Assembly (NCBI RefSeq): GCF_001619955.1
Contig: NZ_LQQO01000023.1
Coordinates: 1 to 64,000, forward strand
Direction: 5' to 3'
DNA: 64,000 bases
DNA from: Sphingomonas hankookensis
Lineage (GTDB): Bacteria > Pseudomonadota > Alphaproteobacteria > Sphingomonadales > Sphingomonadaceae
Shown here: positions 62,580 to 64,000 of the stretch, in pieces
How the letters are laid out: each line of letters opens with the position of its first letter
Position numbering within the stretch: the first letter of the stretch is position 1
The notes under the pieces: generated by a model
The model's database searches: none
Seen by the model: the letters and a program-made list of their open reading frames with translations, nothing else
Told to the model about the DNA's origin: nothing
Made by a program: the position numbers and the translations under genes

Positions 62580-64000
62580 TCAACGGGAGAGTAGGCCGGC
62601 ACGCGCCGGGACGAACGATAGCAGTGCGAGCGCGGCGGCACCGCCCAGGCCTGCGGACAACATGGGTACCAGCAGGAACAGGGGCAGGGGAGCCGCCGGA
62701 CCGACCATCATGTGACCAACGGCATAGCCGCCCGCGACCAGGACCAGCGGCACGACATAGGCGCGTAGCAGGAACGTACCGAGCGCACCCGCGCCCTTGA
62801 GCGCCGCGCTGCGTACCGCCAGCCCGACAAATCCCGCGGCATAGAAGGCGAAATAGGCGGTTGCGAACGCCCGCATGTCTTGGCGCGAAGCGAAGAACAA
62901 GGCGGCGCCCAGCACCGCGATGCCGCACGCCACCGACAGCTTGGCGAGATAGGCGTTGTCACCGACCGCGATCAGATACGTCGTGAAATAATAGCCGGTC
63001 GCCGAAAGCGCCCCGCCGGCAAGGAGAATGGGAGCGACCTCCATCACCGCAGTGATGCCCGAGGCGTTCGGCAGCCAGAGCGGCAGCCACCATTCCATCT
63101 GAACCCCCAGACCCAGCGACGGACCCACGACGGCGCATATCAGGATCGTCTGGAAGGTGGTGGCGATGCGGCGTTCGGCGGCGACATCGCCGGCATGTAC
63201 CGCATGCATGATCTTGGGCGCGAAATAGCTGTTCAACGGGCCCGACAGCACCGCCACCGGCACCATCGCATAGGTCGTCGCGAGAAAATAGCGTCCCGCC
63301 GTCTCAAGCGACACGAACGCGCTGACGATCGACTTGTCGAGGTTGACCGCCGCGGCGGCGGCCAGTGTGTAGAGCGTCAGCGGAACGCAACGCCGCAGCA
63401 GCGCCATCAGCGCGGTCCGATCCAGCAGCCCCGGGAGATGCGGCACGTTCCCGCAGGCGCGCTCCACCATCCGCCGTACGACGAGGAAATGAGCAAGGGC
63501 GACGACGACTTGCACCACCAGAAAGCTGGCTAGGCTGGGTACGGCGGTCAAGCCGGCCACGGTCGCCGCCCCGCGAACGAACGCTCCGAGAAACCCCGAT
63601 CCCGCGCTCTGATGATATCGACCGACGGCATTCAGGCAGAGCTGGGCGATATTGATCGCAACCAGCGTCGCCGCGAGCACGGCGACCATCGCCACATTCC
63701 CGCCGGTTGCGAACGACCATGGCGCCGCGGCGCCCGCGATCAGCGGCATCGGCACCCCCACGCATGCGATCGCCACGGCGATGCCGGCCAGCATCCATTC
63801 CGCACGTCGGCGGGTCAGCACCGCCGGCGTCATCGCGACAGGATCGTCGCGCGCGATCGCCGTGTCGCGACTGACCAGCGTCGCCAGCCCCAGATCGGAC
63901 ACCAGAAAGAATGCCTGGAGTGAAAGAACGACCGAGACCGCGCCGAACACGTCGGCGCCCAGCAGCCGGTCGTAGCGCGGAATGAAGAGCAGCGTGACGA
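62580..64000 (-). CDS. Wzx-like polysaccharide flippase, 5' end outside window
   Basis: At least 473 residues of a polytopic membrane protein. Reading in from base 64000 the frame gives VTLLFIPRYDRLLGADVFGA, then VSVVLSLQAFFLVSDLGLAT, the usual opening of Wzx/polysaccharide transport proteins of the MOP superfamily (repeat of YxRxLGxxxFG and DLGL). Hydrophobic segments follow to a C-terminal FVPARAGLLSR. A GTG at 63950 could be read as a start, but the family sequence clearly continues past the window edge. It would flip the lipid-linked repeat unit to the periplasm. Confidence 0.9.
   Translation of the reverse strand, partial: VTLLFIPRYDRLLGADVFGAVSVVLSLQAFFLVSDLGLATLVSRDTAIARDDPVAMTPAVLTRRRAEWMLAGIAVAIACVGVPMPLIAGAAAPWSFATGGNVAMVAVLAATLVAINIAQLCLNAVGRYHQSAGSGFLGAFVRGAATVAGLTAVPSLASFLVVQVVVALAHFLVVRRMVERACGNVPHLPGLLDRTALMALLRRCVPLTLYTLAAAAAVNLDKSIVSAFVSLETAGRYFLATTYAMVPVAVLSGPLNSYFAPKIMHAVHAGDVAAERRIATTFQTILICAVVGPSLGLGVQMEWWLPLWLPNASGITAVMEVAPILLAGGALSATGYYFTTYLIAVGDNAYLAKLSVACGIAVLGAALFFASRQDMRAFATAYFAFYAAGFVGLAVRSAALKGAGALGTFLLRAYVVPLVLVAGGYAVGHMMVGPAAPLPLFLLVPMLSAGLGGAAALALLSFVPARAGLLSR

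Overview
The window is GC-rich DNA that reads like a sphingomonad (Alphaproteobacteria, Sphingomonas or a close relative). The basis is the family content: three large TonB-dependent receptors, one of them paired with a tryptophan-halogenase-like flavoprotein, a PepSY/DUF2271/DUF4198/ApbE iron cluster, and several families of paired palindromic intergenic repeats. Two regions point to a secondary replicon (large plasmid or chromid) and not the main chromosome. One is a ParA plus ribbon-helix-helix partner operon at 8.3-9.3 kb. The other is a RepA-type initiator at 47.0-47.9 kb flanked by seven copies of a ~20 bp iteron. I see no rRNA or tRNA genes, CRISPR array, transposase or conjugation genes.

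Layout. 0-7 kb: a MacAB-type export operon (FtsX permease, DUF2807 protein, ABC ATPase, HlyD adaptor) divergent from an NtrC-like response regulator with a degenerate ATPase domain and its histidine kinase. 7.2-9.3 kb: a methyltransferase gene broken by a 22-bp tandem duplication, a tiny membrane protein, and the partition operon. 9.5-18.9 kb: a carbohydrate-use locus (TonB receptor, halogenase-like flavoprotein, MFS sugar porter, LamG-GH2 glycosidase), the last three translationally coupled. 19-25 kb: a siderophore TonB receptor with a PKHD dioxygenase and a PepSY/DUF2271/DUF4198/ApbE module; the DUF2271 protein carries a DxxSGAT motif expected of ApbE-flavinylated proteins. 26-32.4 kb: a type VI secretion cargo island (EagR-type chaperone, PAAR-Rhs polymorphic toxin with a nuclease-like tip, immunity gene, DUF4303 gene and fragments).

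32.4-45.6 kb holds metabolism and stress genes: PoxB-type pyruvate oxidase, a repeat protein, a GNAT acetyltransferase, a third TonB receptor, KatG, a SulP transporter, and a malate:quinone oxidoreductase gene with a 1-bp frameshift. 45.8-48.1 kb is the replication region: an HTH protein, a candidate ~80-nt counter-transcribed RNA with promoter and terminator, iterons and repA. From 48.2 kb to the right edge everything lies on the minus strand and forms a Wzx/Wzy-type exopolysaccharide cluster: GDP-fucose synthesis (gmd, fcl), Wzc, Wza, two polymerase/ligase-like membrane proteins, three glycosyltransferases, a Tat-exported beta-helix protein and a flippase cut by the window edge.

The observations most worth following are the flavinylation module in the iron cluster, the replicon architecture with its candidate antisense RNA, the family of GTCGACATGTCGAC-like palindromes around the partition operon, the Rhs effector island, and the two frame-disrupted genes.
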